NCBI GenBank assembly: GCA_016713535.1
Contig: JADJOY010000063.1
Location: 1 to 54,838, forward strand
Direction: 5' to 3'
Source of the DNA: Deltaproteobacteria bacterium
GTDB lineage: Bacteria; JADJOY01
DNA: 54,838 nucleotides
The position numbers and the translations under genes are program-made. Position 1 is the stretch's first letter. Every line of letters starts with the position of its first letter. Of the stretch, positions 1 through 9,416 are shown in pieces. The notes beneath the pieces are model-generated. The model made no database searches and was not told the DNA's origin. It worked only from the letters and a program-made list of their open reading frames with translations.

Positions 1-328
1 GTACGGGAACCCGTAGGTGCTCGATCCACCGAGGACGGCGATCCGGAGCGATCCGGCTCGGCGAGTCCGAGCCAGCCGAACCGGGTTGAAGGTGCGTGCG
101 GCGTCCGGGCGCAGCGCCACGACATCGCCGTCCACGCGAAAGGGGTTGGCGTCGACGGCGAAGCCGTGGCTCGGATCGAACGGCGGGGCGTGCGGCGGCC
201 CATGGCCGTCTCAGCGTGAGTTCGATCAGCGTGGCGAACACGCCGGTGAGGGCGACGCCCACGAGCAAGCGGCGGCGAGACGCCGGGCGGGTGGCGGGGG
301 TGGATCGGGGGGACGGGCGGACGGTCAC
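1..328 (-). CDS. Partial SGNH/GDSL-type hydrolase (N-terminus, runs off left edge)
   Basis: This minus-strand gene enters from the left edge. A plausible GTG start lies at 328. It begins with an Arg-rich cytosolic tail and one hydrophobic segment (LLVGVALTGVFATLIEL). It then reads through a region containing GFAVDANPF and DVVALRPDAARTF, and ends in IAVLGGSSTYGFPY at the window edge. GGSSTYG fits block I (GxSxT) of membrane-anchored SGNH hydrolases. The frame changes once near position 180, in a GC-rich run, so there is probably a single-base error there. The gene diverges from mutL. The active-site blocks III and V lie outside the window, so the substrate is unknown; a second SGNH-type protein is encoded at 42051-43025. 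The family call rests on one block plus the N-terminal layout. Confidence 0.55.
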   Translation of the reverse strand, partial: MTVRPSPRSTPATRPASRRRLLVGVALTGVFATLIELTLRRPWAAARPAVRSEPRLRRRRQPLSRGRRCRGAAPGRRTHLQPGSAGSDSPSRIAPDRRPRWIEHLRVPV

Positions 329-388
329 CGCGGACGAGACGCTGACGGAGGACGAGGTCGGGACGCGAGGTCCACTCGGTTGCGCTCA

Positions 389-395
389 CTATACT
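389..395. promoter_or_regulatory. Possible divergent -10 elements between SGNH gene and mutL
   Basis: TATACT at 390-395 on the plus strand overlaps TATAGT on the minus strand, in the 91-base gap between two divergent genes. Each resembles a sigma-70 -10 box. No convincing -35 hexamer was found at 16-18 bases, so this is tentative. Confidence 0.3.
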
Positions 396-419
396 GGCGC
401 GTCCCGCGGTGCCGCCGCC

Positions 420-2271
420 ATGACCCGACGCATCCAGGTCCTCTCCGACGAGCTCGTGAACCGCATCGCCGCCGGCGAGGTGGTCGAGCGGCCATTCTCC
501 GTGGTCAAGGAGCTCGTCGAGAACTCGCTCGACGCGGGAGCCTCCCGGATCGCGGTCGAGCTCAGCGGGGGCGGGAAGGAGTGGATCCAGGTCACCGACG
601 ATGGCGTCGGCATGGGCCCGGCCGACATCGAGATCTCGCTGACCCGCCACGCCACCAGCAAGCTCGCGAGCGCCGCCGACCTCGACGCCATCGGGACGCT
701 CGGTTTCCGAGGCGAAGCGTTGCCCTCCATCGCGGCCGTCTCGCGGATGGCGCTCGTGAGCCGGCCACGGGATCGGGACGCGGCCTTCCGCATCGACGTG
801 GAGGGAGGGCGCGTCGTCGCCTGAACCGAGGCGGAGCGCCGCCGGGCACCCGTGTCGAGGTCTCGGATCTCTTCTTCAACACGCCCGCACGGCGTGCTTT
901 CCTGAAGGCGGACGGCACCGAGCTCCGCCACGTCGCCGACTGGATGCAGCGCCTCGCGCTCGCCCGTCCGGACGTCGGCTTCAGCCTCGTCCACGACGGA
1001 CGCGTGCTGCTGGAGGCGCCCCCCGCGGCGACCCTCACCGACCGCGCGCTCGCGGTGCTGGGGCGGGACGTGGCGCGCTCGCTGTTCCAGGTCGATGGCA
1101 TGGAGGGCGAAGCCGCGCTTCACGGGCTGGTCGCCAAGCCTGGCGTCACGCGTCCGAGCGCGGGAGCGCTCTACGTCGATCTGAACGGACGGGTGATCCG
1201 CGATCGCGGCGTGATCCACGCGGTGGTCAGTGGCTATGGATCGCTGAACCCCGCGGGCAAGTATCCGATCGTGGTGCTCCACCTGGAGGTGCCGCTCGAC
1301 GCCGTGGACGTGAACGTCCATCCGGCGAAGACCGAGGTGCGGTTCCGTGACTCGTCGGGCATCCATCGCCTCGTGCACCATGCGATCCGCGATGCGCTCA
1401 AGGTCGCGCCGTGGGCCGGACGTGAGGGCTCGGGCGCCGTCGCGCCGCCACCGCCGGACCCTGCCGAGCCGCCACGTGCTGCGGCCGTCACTTCCGCGCC
1501 GGAGGCGCCGTGGCACGCCTCGGTGAGGTCCTTCGCACCGTTCCTGGGCAACGAGCTGCCTGGCTGGACCCTCCGCGAGACCTCCACGGTCATGGCGCCG
1601 GTGACCGACTCCGCGCCCGACGCGGCTCGCCTCCCGTTCGAGCCCCGGCCGTCGCTCGAGGTCGGCAGCGCGGGTTTCTTCGCTGCCTTGCGTCCCATCG
1701 CTCAGCTCCACCGCACCTATCTGGTGTGCGAATCCGCGTCCGGGCTCGTGCTCATCGACCAGCACGCCGCGCACGAACGGGTGACGTTCGAGAAGCTGCG
1801 CGGCCAGTTGCTGGCGGGCGCGGTGGCCACCCAGGACCTGCTCCTGCCGGAGCCGGTCGAGGTCGGACCGGTCCGCGCCCGCGTCGCCGAGGAGCGTGCG
1901 GATGCGCTCGCGCGTCTCGGGTACGCGCTCGAGCCGTTCGGCATCGGCACCGTGCTCGTGAAGCGGGTGCCCCGCGCTGCTCGTGCGGTACGGTGACGCG
2001 GCCGGTTTGCTCGACGATCTCCTCGAGCCCGACGGGCCGCTCGTGGCGAGGGGGTGCCTCCACCGGGGCCGATGCGGCGCTCGAAGAGGTCCTCGGTCGC
2101 ATGGCGTGCCACGGCTCGGTGCGGGCCGGGCGGGTGCTCTCGATCGACGAGATGCGAGAGCTGCTTCGCTCCCTCGACACCACCGATTTCCGCGGTAACT
2201 GCCCGCACGGACGCCACGTCGTCCTGGAGCTCTCGCTAGCCGAGATCGAGCGCCGGGTCGGACGCCGGTGA
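420..2271 (+). CDS. mutL: DNA mismatch repair protein MutL (three frameshifts)
   Basis: MutL is the ATPase matchmaker of methyl-independent or -dependent mismatch repair. The N-terminal GHKL ATPase motifs are visible in order: [31 protein letters not shown], then [10 protein letters not shown]. The C-terminal domain has [12 protein letters not shown], which matches the DQHA(X)2E(X)4E endonuclease motif, and also ACHGSVRAG and NCPHGRH. This is therefore the endonuclease-type MutL, not the E. coli type. The ATG at 420 starts just before [20 protein letters not shown]. The frame breaks near 822 (one missing G would restore [13 protein letters not shown]), near 1970-1973 (an extra C in CCCC) and near 2050 (a G run). 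All three are at homopolymers, so sequence error is likelier than decay. The stop overlaps the start of miaA. No mutS is in the window. Confidence 0.9.
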
Positions 2272-2936
2272 GCACGTCGCGCGCACCGGTCGTCGTGCTG
2301 TGCGGACCCACGGCGGTGGGAAAGACCGCGCTCGCCGTCGACCTCGCGCGCGAGGTCGGCGCGGGAAGATGGTCGGCGCGGACTCGCGCCAGATCTACCG
2401 GTCCATGGACGTCGGCACCGCCAAACCCACGGTCCTGGAGCGTACCGCCGTTCCGCACCACCTGATCGACGTCGTCGACCCGTCGGAGGAGTTTGATCGA
2501 GGTCCACCGCCAGACCGGCCAGCCGCTGAGCTCGTTCACGGCGACCACGCCGCTGGTGGGACGCATCGTCCGGGTCGTGCTCGACCGGCCGCGAGAAGAG
2601 CTCGACGCCCGGGTGGACGCGCGTGTCCACGCGATGTGGTCGAGCGGGTTCGTCGACGAGGTGGCGGCGCTCAAGGCGCGGGCTCGCCCCCCGGTGGCGC
2701 AGGCGCTCAACGCCCTGGGGTATCGCGAGATCCTCGAGCACCTCGACCGTGGCGCCGCGCTCAGCGGGCCGGAGGCCGAGGCGACGATCGCCCGGATCGC
2801 ACTGGCGACCCGCCAGTTCGTACGCCGCCAGCGCGCCTGGTTCCGCCCCGAGCCGGGCACCGACGTGGCGCATCCCGAACGCGACCGTGAGCGGGTCCGT
2901 CGCCACCTCGCCGAGGTGATGGAGCTGCGTTCGTGA
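2268..2936 (+). CDS. miaA: tRNA dimethylallyltransferase MiaA (frameshifted, centre missing)
   Basis: MiaA adds a dimethylallyl group to A37 of tRNAs reading UNN codons. The N-terminus shows the P-loop GPTAVGKT, then, after a frame change near 2364, [19 protein letters not shown] and [13 protein letters not shown]. The sequence then jumps near 2492 directly to [13 protein letters not shown] and the C-terminal half, ending [14 protein letters not shown] followed by a short tail. The locus encodes about 220 residues against the family's usual 300 or so. Roughly a hundred central residues, after the DP-E-F segment, are absent along with another frame change. It starts inside the 3' end of mutL (ATG/GTG overlap region), the common mutL-miaA order. 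As given it could not make an active enzyme. An assembly deletion is the simplest explanation; a pseudogene is the alternative. Confidence 0.85.
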
Positions 2937-3101
2937 GGACGGGAGGGGGCGACCGAGTGTCACGGGGTAGCGGGGCTCGCACGCGGGAGTGGTAAGGCAT
3001 GGCCACGTTCGGTATCATCCGCGCCGCTTTTCGATCGCGCCGGGGCAGCGTCCGCGCGGGGCGGGACGCGCGGTGTGGCGCAACGGAACCAGGGGGGATG
3101 G

Positions 3102-3524
3102 ATGATTCGAAGGAACGATCGAGGCTTCACGCTCGTCGAGCTACTGGTCGTGATCGCCATCATCGGGATTCTCGCGGCGATCGCGATCCCGCAGCTTCTC
3201 GGCACACGTGACAAGGCCAGGACTGCGACCTGCGACGATACCTTCAAGTCGCTCTCGGGCGAGGTGGCGAACGAGCTCGACGGAGCGTTGAACGGCGGAA
3301 CCGGTCATTGCGCCACGACGCAGAACACCGGCGTGATCGCGTGCGTGATCTTCCAGCACACGGACGAGGACAACCCACGCAATCGAAACCAGCAGGCCTT
3401 CACGGTCGCGTCGCCGACCTCCTGCCAGGTGCAGCTCACCACGCTCAGCACGAATGGCGTGACGTTCACGCAGCAGCCCGACAAGGGCGGAGCGACCCGC
3501 ACGTTCTCGATCGCGATCAACTGA
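3102..3524 (+). CDS. Type IV pilin / pseudopilin-like protein (paralogue 1)
   Basis: A 140-residue prepilin. It has a short charged leader (MIRRNDRG) followed by the class III cleavage and helix motif FTLVELLVVIAIIGILAAIA, with glutamate at mature position 5. The start at 3102 was chosen because AGGGGGG lies just upstream and it gives a normal leader; an upstream GTG at 3075 gives a 9-residue extension. The globular part has four cysteines (ATCD, GHCA, IACV, TSCQ) and a DEDNPRNRNQ motif. All of these are shared with the second pilin at 53462-53878. It would be processed by a prepilin peptidase and assembled into a type IV pilus or type II secretion pseudopilus; no assembly genes are nearby. 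Major versus minor pilin cannot be decided from sequence alone. No sigma-54 site was seen upstream of this copy. Confidence 0.85.
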   Translation: MIRRNDRGFTLVELLVVIAIIGILAAIAIPQLLGTRDKARTATCDDTFKSLSGEVANELDGALNGGTGHCATTQNTGVIACVIFQHTDEDNPRNRNQQAFTVASPTSCQVQLTTLSTNGVTFTQQPDKGGATRTFSIAIN

Positions 3525-3588
3525 CCTGCTCGCCGGCTTCTCACCCACGGCTCGGGCTGCGGGTCAGGGGGCCAGCGCGGAGCAGGTG

Positions 3589-4779
3589 ATGGCCATGCGA
3601 ACGGCCCGGTTGGCGACGTCCAGCCGGGTCGTCGCGCTCCTGTTCGGTGTGCTCGCGGCGTGGCTGGCGCCGGTGGCGCCTGCGCGGTCGAGTGAACCCG
3701 ACGAGGGGGAGCGAAGCGAGGGAGCGGGGATCTCCTGGGCGCTGCTGCCGATCGTCGGATACAGCCCCGAGACCAGCTTCTCGGGCGGCGCGAAGTTCCG
3801 CGACAGCGACCTCTTCGGCTGGGGCGCGGTCTTCGACCTCCAAGCGAGATACGCCGTCGAGCAACAGCAGTACGCCGAGGTCGGGCTCGAGGATCCCCAC
3901 GTCTTCGGCTCGCGCTTCTCGCTGGCGAGCGACGTGGTGTGGGACTCCGACCCAGCGAAGGAGTTCTTCGGGCTCGGGAACGACTCGCGCGGCCCCGATT
4001 CGAGCTCGAGCCATCTGTTCCAGAATGCGTCGGCACGCGTCGCGCTCGGAGTGTGGTTGCTGCCGGAGCTCCATTACTCGTTCGCGGTCGCCGTTCGCCA
4101 GGTGGAGCTCGGCGTACCGCGCCCGAACGGCGACGCCGTGGAGGCGACGAAGGACGCGTTTCCGGACCTCGTCGGTGTCGATGGTGGACAGGTGCGCTCG
4201 CTCCGGCTCGAGCTCGTCTACGACGACGCTCCCGAAGCGCTCCGGCCGATCGATGGCTGGCACGCCGGCGGCTTCGTCGAGGAGGTCGGTCCCACGCTGG
4301 ACAACGACTTCAACTACACGTTCTACAGCGCGGAGGTCGCGCGCCGCGTGTCGCTCTTCCGCGACTGGCTCGTCGTGGCCGGACGGTTCCGCGCTCAATA
4401 CGTCGAGGGTGTGCCGGACGAGATCCCGTTCTGGGCGGAGCCGAGCCTGGGCGGTGCGGACAGCCTGCGCGGGTTCTTCCCCGATCGTTTCATCGGTCGA
4501 GGGAGTGCGCTGGCCAACGCCGAACTGCGGGTGAAGGTGGCGGCGTTCGCGTTCTTCGACTGGTGGGACGTCACCATCGACGCCGTGGGCTTCGGCGATT
4601 TCGGCCGCGTCTATCTCGCCGAGGAGGCGTTCTCGAAGCAGGTCGTCAAGGACTGGAAATCGAGCTGGGGCGGCGGCGTTCGTTTCTTCCTCTCCTCGGG
4701 GCTGGTCGCGCGCGTCGACCTGGGCTTCTCGGACGAGGAGAGCGCGCTCACGTACCTGCGGTTCGGGCAGATGTTCTGA
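3589..4779 (+). CDS. Omp85/BamA-type outer-membrane barrel protein
   Basis: A 396-residue outer-membrane protein. The signal peptide (about residues 1-34) has a hydrophobic core VVALLFGVLAAWLAPVAPA. The rest is rich in alternating aromatic and polar residues, as in beta-strands. The segment GGADSLRGFFPDRFIGRG resembles the conserved (V/L)RGY/F loop region of the surface-antigen (D15) barrel. The C-terminus ends LRFGQMF with a terminal Phe, the usual Omp signal. No POTRA domains fit before the barrel, so this is a short, barrel-only member of the type seen in many proteobacteria, not BamA itself. The ATG at 3589 has GGAG six bases upstream; a GTG at 3586 and an ATG at 3595 are alternatives. 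Its 3' end overlaps the convergent holB by 32 bases. Confidence 0.7.
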   Translation: MAMRTARLATSSRVVALLFGVLAAWLAPVAPARSSEPDEGERSEGAGISWALLPIVGYSPETSFSGGAKFRDSDLFGWGAVFDLQARYAVEQQQYAEVGLEDPHVFGSRFSLASDVVWDSDPAKEFFGLGNDSRGPDSSSSHLFQNASARVALGVWLLPELHYSFAVAVRQVELGVPRPNGDAVEATKDAFPDLVGVDGGQVRSLRLELVYDDAPEALRPIDGWHAGGFVEEVGPTLDNDFNYTFYSAEVARRVSLFRDWLVVAGRFRAQYVEGVPDEIPFWAEPSLGGADSLRGFFPDRFIGRGSALANAELRVKVAAFAFFDWWDVTIDAVGFGDFGRVYLAEEAFSKQVVKDWKSSWGGGVRFFLSSGLVARVDLGFSDEESALTYLRFGQMF

Positions 4780-5787
4780 GGCTCGCCGCCGCGCCGGCGC
4801 ACAATCCGAGCAGGAGGTCCTCGATCGCGAGCGTCACGTTGGCACTGGTGAGGACGCTGGCGCGCAGGCGGGCCACCTGATCGAGCGCGTCGGCCACGCG
4901 GCGCCGCGGCAGGTTCCCGATCACGCCGCCTTGCAGGTCGGACTCCCCGTGCACGCGCCGCGCGAGAAGATCGGCCAGGGCGTCGAGGAGCTCTGCGGCC
5001 GTGGCGCGCTCGCCGCTCAGCGACTCGGCGAGGTCGAGGACCGCGAGGATCGACTCGGGACGCAGGGCGGCGAGGGGAGCCTCGAACCGGCTCGGCTCGA
5101 GACCACCCGAGCGCGCGAGCTCGAGGGCGGAAGCGACCGAGCCCGCGGCGCGGGCTACGACGGACGCGACCTGGGACGGCACCACGTCGGTGCCGAGCTC
5201 GCGCTCGAGGATCGCGGTCATCGCCGCAGGGTCGATCGTACCGAAGCGAAGCTTCTGGCATCGACTACGCACCGTCGCGAGGAGGGCGCTGGGCGCCGAC
5301 GTGACGAGCAGCAGGCTGCGGCCGGCGCGTGGCTCCTCGAGGGTCTTGAGGAGCGCGTTCTGGGCCTCTGGGCCCATGCGGTGGGCATCGAGGACGATCG
5401 CCACCCGAGTCGTGCCCTCGACTGGCCTGGACGCGAGCCAGGAGTTCAGCTCGCGAACGGTCGCGACCCGGATCGAGCTCGACGCCTTCCCCTCGAAGTC
5501 ACCCTTGGTCGCGAGCCGCGCGCGATCGCTTGGTCCTCGGGGAGCACCACCGAGAGATCGGCGTGGACGCCCCGCGCGAGCCGCTCGCACGACCGACAGC
5601 GTCCGCACGCATCCGAGCCGATCCGCTCCGCGCACAGCAGGCTCGCGGCGAACGACCGCGCCGCGCGCTCTTTCCCGACCGACTCGGGACCGTGGAGGAG
5701 ATAGGCGTGGGCCGGTCGACCGTTTTCGAGTGAACGCACGAGCACCGAAAGCGCGCGCCGCTGACCGAGGACCTCGCCGAGCTTCAT
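4748..5787 (-). CDS. holB: DNA polymerase III delta-prime subunit HolB (one frameshift)
   Basis: The delta-prime subunit of the clamp loader, which opens and loads the beta clamp. The N-terminus has a P-loop-like GPESVGKE and the four-cysteine zinc module C-x8-C-x2-C-x2-C (CAERIGSDACGRCRSC). After a frame change near 5520 the protein continues with RVAIVLDAHRMGPEAQNALLKTLEEP, the sensor region and the SRC finger (ATVRSRCQKLRF). This is clear delta-prime architecture at a normal length of about 345 residues. The single indel falls in a GCGCGCGGC run. The start codon overlaps the holA stop by four bases (ATGA), so holA-holB form a translationally coupled pair transcribed leftward. The stop at 4748 lies inside the convergent outer-membrane gene. 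Confidence 0.88.
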
Positions 5788-7178
5788 GGCGCGTCCGCCG
5801 TGCGCCCTGGGCCACGAACGGGTCGGGACATCGCGTCGACCAGGAACCGCTCGAGGAGCAACGTGGCGTCGCCCGGTGTGCTCTTGAGGGCGCGGTCGAG
5901 GGCGGCGAGGCCACGCAGCATCCGCACGAGCTCGCTCGCGTGATACCGGAAGGCGCCCTGGAAGGTGCGGTAGCAGCGGAACGGGTGGCCGGACGCGAGA
6001 GAGCCCGCCCCAGGGAGCTCGGAGAGGCCCGGAAAGATCCGGCTCTCGAACTCGCGGCTCGAGGTCGAGCGCTGTAGTCGGGAGGCGAGCGGTCCATCGA
6101 TGAGGAGGCGAGCACGCAGCAGGCGTCGCGTCTCGCTCGCGATCGCTGCCAGGATGCGCAGCACCGCGCCGACCGAGTCGCCGTCACCGCCGGCGAGCAG
6201 TGCTCGGACCCGGGCGAGTGCGTCGGCGACGTTGCGGTCGCCCAGGCTACCCTGGAGGAGGAAGATCGGATCCTCGCGGTCGCGCGCGACCAGCGCGCCA
6301 ACCGCCTCCGCGTCGATCGTCCTCGAGTCGCCGACGTAGAGCGCGAGCTTCTCGACCTCGCGCGCCAGACGCTCAGGGTCGGGCGGGACGCGGTCGAGCA
6401 GCGCTGCGCGCGCGTCGCTCTGTATGCGGAGGCCCGTCGTGGCGAGCAGCCGGTCGAGGACCCCGGCCATCTGGCGGTCGCCTTCCTTGCCGGGGGCCAC
6501 GTCCAGCGACAGCACGGCGCCTTGCTGCTTGATCTCGCGCACGACCGGGTGGGTGCGCTCGACCTTGCGGGCCGTGATGACGAGGGTGTTGGCGCTCGCG
6601 CGGCCGCTCGCAAGTGCGCTGGTGAGCAGGGGGATGCCCCCACTCGCTGGCGGGATCTCGCGACGGTCGCGCTCGAGGCGGGCGTGGATCGCCGCGCGCC
6701 AGCGATCGATCCGGTCGCCCCGTGCGATCGTCGTGCCGAGCACCTTGTTGATCTCGTCGAGCGCGCCCTTGGTTCCCTTCGCGATGTCGGCTAGCGAGAG
6801 CCCGGCTTCGGAGAAGAGCACCACGGCCTTTCGCGTCGACTCGTCCTCACGGCCTTGCTCCCAAAGCTCGGCGAGCTGGTCGACGAGCTCGGCCTGATCG
6901 CGCTTGCCGGACAGGAACGTGGCGCCGAGCACCAGCACGACCCGGCGACCGCCCAGCATGGAGACGGAGCAGAGGTCGTCCGCCACCTCCGACGGGCGGG
7001 CGGCCGCCCCGTCGTACTTCACCAGGTTGAAGCTGCGATCGACCTCGGGGACGATCGCGTACGCGATCGTCGCGCGGCGTCGCGCAGGCTCTGCTCGGCC
7101 TCGCCGGTGAGCAGGTAGGCGGGCAGGGCCTTGCCCTGGCCGATCTGCGCCAAGGAGCTGCTCGAGGTCGGCGGCCAT
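5784..7178 (-). CDS. holA: DNA polymerase III delta subunit HolA (two frameshifts, long)
   Basis: The delta subunit of the clamp loader, which contacts the beta clamp. After the start MAADLEQL the frame changes near 7153 into LAQIGQGKALPAYLLTGEAEQSLRDAARR, and near 7085 back to ATIAYAIVPEVDRSFNLV. The opening matches the usual 'PAYLLxGEE' start of HolA. Later blocks fit the family: RRVVLVLGATF, NTLVITARKVER, REVEKLALYVGD and DPIFLLQGSLGDRNVADAL. The protein is about 460 residues, some 110 more than usual. The extra length is mainly a segment of about a hundred residues (DESTRKAVVLF to SGRASAN) between the 'RR(L/V)VVV' strand and the 'LVI.A.K.ER' strand. It is coupled to holB. Both frame breaks are probably sequence errors because the gene is essential. 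Confidence 0.82.
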   Translation of the reverse strand: MAADLEQLLGADRPGQGPARLPAHRRGRAEPARRRATIAYAIVPEVDRSFNLVKYDGAAARPSEVADDLCSVSMLGGRRVVLVLGATFLSGKRDQAELVDQLAELWEQGREDESTRKAVVLFSEAGLSLADIAKGTKGALDEINKVLGTTIARGDRIDRWRAAIHARLERDRREIPPASGGIPLLTSALASGRASANTLVITARKVERTHPVVREIKQQGAVLSLDVAPGKEGDRQMAGVLDRLLATTGLRIQSDARAALLDRVPPDPERLAREVEKLALYVGDSRTIDAEAVGALVARDREDPIFLLQGSLGDRNVADALARVRALLAGGDGDSVGAVLRILAAIASETRRLLRARLLIDGPLASRLQRSTSSREFESRIFPGLSELPGAGSLASGHPFRCYRTFQGAFRYHASELVRMLRGLAALDRALKSTPGDATLLLERFLVDAMSRPVRGPGRTADAP

Positions 7179-7227
7179 GCGCGTGGACTTCGCGGGCTGG
7201 GTCGCGACGGCGGCCGCCAGCGAGCGG

Positions 7228-8143
7228 TCAGAGGTAGGTCAGCCAGTCCTTGTGCTTGTCGTCCGCGCCCTTGACCGCGCGGAAGTACGCTTCCTGGAGG
7301 GTCTTCGTGACGGGGCCGGGCTTGCCGCTGCCGATCGAGCGTCCGTCGAGCTCGCGCACCGGGGTCAGCTCGGCGGCGGTCCCCGTCATGAAGAACTCGT
7401 CCGCCATGTACACCTCGTCGCGGCTGAAGCGGCTCTCGAGCACCGTGTAGCCGTGATCGCGCGCGAGAGTCATGACCGAATCGCGAGTGATGCCAGGCAG
7501 GGCGGCGCCGAGCGTGGGCGTCTTGATCACCCCGTCCCGAACCAGGAAGACGTTCTCGCCGCTCGCCTCGCAGACGTAGCCCTCGGTGTCGAGGAAGAGC
7601 GCCTCGTCGTAGCCGTCTCGCTTGGCCTCCATCTTGGCGAGGTACGAGTTCACGTAGCCGCCGCACACCTTGGCCTTGGTCATGAACGAATTGACGTGCG
7701 GGCGGATGTACGACGAGACGGACGCGGATGCCATTCTTGAGGCCTTCCTCGCCCAGGTAGGCGCCCCACGACCACGCGGCGATCATCACCTGCGTGGGGT
7801 TCTTGTCGGGGAACAGACCCATGGTGCCCGCACCGAGGAAGACCAGCGGCCGGATGTAGGCCTCGGCGAGATCGTTCTCGCGCAACACGTCGAGGAGCGC
7901 CTGGCTGAGCTGCTCGTCCGAGTAGGGGACCTTGAGGTACACGGCATGCGCCGAGTGGCGCAGCCGGCGCATGTGCTCGGGGAGGCGGAACACGGCGCTG
8001 CGGCCATCCACCGTCTTGTAGCAGCGGATTCCTTCGAACACCCCGACGCCGTAGTGCAGGGTGTGCGTCAGGACGTGCGTGGTGCCGTCCTTCCAGTCCA
8101 GCATCCTGCCGTCGAGCCAGAGCTTCTTCGCTTCGACCGTCAT
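7228..8143 (-). CDS. ilvE: Branched-chain amino acid aminotransferase IlvE (one frameshift)
   Basis: A PLP fold-type IV transaminase for the last step of Leu, Ile and Val synthesis. The N-terminus [12 protein letters not shown] and [16 protein letters not shown] are typical. The middle [12 protein letters not shown] and the PLP-lysine region [22 protein letters not shown], followed by [10 protein letters not shown] and GITRDSVM, are diagnostic. The length is about 305 residues, normal for the family. The frame changes once near 7727, where GIRVR should pass directly into [12 protein letters not shown]. The start was set at the ATG at 8143; the upstream in-frame ATG would add seven unsupported residues. 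It stands alone between holA and an epimerase gene; no other ilv gene is in the window. Confidence 0.9.
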
Positions 8144-8274
8144 GAGCGCCCTCGCCAGTAACACCGCGAATGAGATGGGACTGCACGATTTGTGCGGAAA
8201 GCCGCGACTTTACCACCGCGCCTCGCGGAATTCACCGTCACGGTTCGCAGGCGTCGCGTCGGTCCGGCTTGCCC

Positions 8275-9288
8275 TCAGCGCACGGCGGCGCTCTCGAGCC
8301 GGGCCGCAGCGCCCGCCGAGCGCTCGTGCGTCAGCCACCACACGACGGCTTCCCGGACCCCGTCGGCGAGAGCGATCCGCGGCGACCAGCCGAGACGATG
8401 CCGGGCCTTGTCGTTGGCGCAGAAGAAGTCGCGCGGTGACTCGCCGACGACATGGAGGTCGAGCGAGTGGACGTGCACGCGCTCGAGGAGCCGGGACGCC
8501 GTCCGGCACAGACGCGCGGCGGCGAGGGGAAAGCGGCGTGGCCGCAACGGCACGCCGAGCGCGTCTGCAATGGATCGGAAGAAGCCGCGGGTCGTGTAGA
8601 CCTCGGTGTCGGCGACCCAGAACACCTCCCCGCCGATCCCCGGGACGGTGGCCGCCGCGCCGACCGCGTCCACGAGGTTGTCCACGTACACCATGCTGCG
8701 ACGGTTGAGCCCGTCGCCGAAGAGCGGCGGGCGTCCGCTCGCGATCATCCGCATGAGTCGCGAGCGCCGTTCGGGCTGGCCCGGGCCGTAGAACATCGCG
8801 GGCCGGAGCACCACGGTCTCGAGTCCCTGACGCCGGTTCGACTCGAGGACCACGAGCTCCGCCTCGCGCTTGGTGCGGCCGTATTCGGTCTCCGGTCGGC
8901 ACGGCTGCTCTTCGGTCAACGGCCGATGGTCCGTGTTGTAGCCCTGTGCCGCCTCCGAGCTGACGTGACAGAAACGCCTGGCGCCGGCTCGGCTCGCCGC
9001 CTGAACGGCGTTGCGCGTCCCTTCGACGTGGATCGCGTGGTAATCGCCGAACCGCTCCGGGTGCACGACGCCCGCGCAATGCACGACGAGCTCGACGCTC
9101 CGCGCGGCGCGCTCGAGCGCAGCTGCATCGCGCACGTCGCCACGCTCGACGGTCGCCCCGAGCCGCTCGACGGGCTCGGCGTCACGTCCCGGCTCGACGA
9201 GACAGCGAACGTCCTGGCCTTCGCCCGTGAAGCGTGCCACGAGCCGGGTGCCGAGCCAGCCTGGAGCGCCTGTGATGAGGACGGTCAT
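8275..9288 (-). CDS. NAD(P)-dependent extended SDR epimerase/dehydratase
   Basis: A 337-residue extended short-chain dehydrogenase/reductase, intact. The Rossmann motif is at the very N-terminus (ITGAPGWLGTRL, the GxxGxxG pattern). A DVRD motif, the VVHCAGVVHP segment and the catalytic YGRTK (YxxxK) follow, then RPAMFYGPGQ and a substrate-binding C-terminal part. Such enzymes act on nucleotide sugars, sterols or related alcohols; the RPAxxYGPG block suits either the sugar epimerase or the 3-beta-HSD-like subgroup. The substrate cannot be chosen from sequence. It diverges from the membrane/propeller gene at 9417. Confidence 0.85.
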   Translation of the reverse strand: MTVLITGAPGWLGTRLVARFTGEGQDVRCLVEPGRDAEPVERLGATVERGDVRDAAALERAARSVELVVHCAGVVHPERFGDYHAIHVEGTRNAVQAASRAGARRFCHVSSEAAQGYNTDHRPLTEEQPCRPETEYGRTKREAELVVLESNRRQGLETVVLRPAMFYGPGQPERRSRLMRMIASGRPPLFGDGLNRRSMVYVDNLVDAVGAAATVPGIGGEVFWVADTEVYTTRGFFRSIADALGVPLRPRRFPLAAARLCRTASRLLERVHVHSLDLHVVGESPRDFFCANDKARHRLGWSPRIALADGVREAVVWWLTHERSAGAAARLESAAVR

Positions 9289-9416
9289 CGACGGCGAGCC
9301 TCGGGTCGCGGGCCGCGTCGGCTCGTGACCAGGAAAATGTGGCCGGATTCGGTGGGGAGGATTCGCAACCTACCATCGGCGTTGACCCTGTGGGAGGGCT
9401 GGCCAATGCTCGCGCG

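Noticed and set aside
2268-2500. Programmed frameshifting in miaA or mutL
   Set aside because: No slippery heptamer or downstream pseudoknot was seen, and similar breaks occur in many unrelated genes here.
389-2860. An 823-residue open frame on the minus strand across mutL and miaA
   Set aside because: It is Arg/His/Ala-rich with no domain, lies opposite two recognised genes and is expected in DNA this rich in G+C.
2937-3101. Possible sigma-54 promoter upstream of pilin 1
   Set aside because: TGG-containing segments there do not place GC ten bases after GG; no acceptable -24/-12 match.
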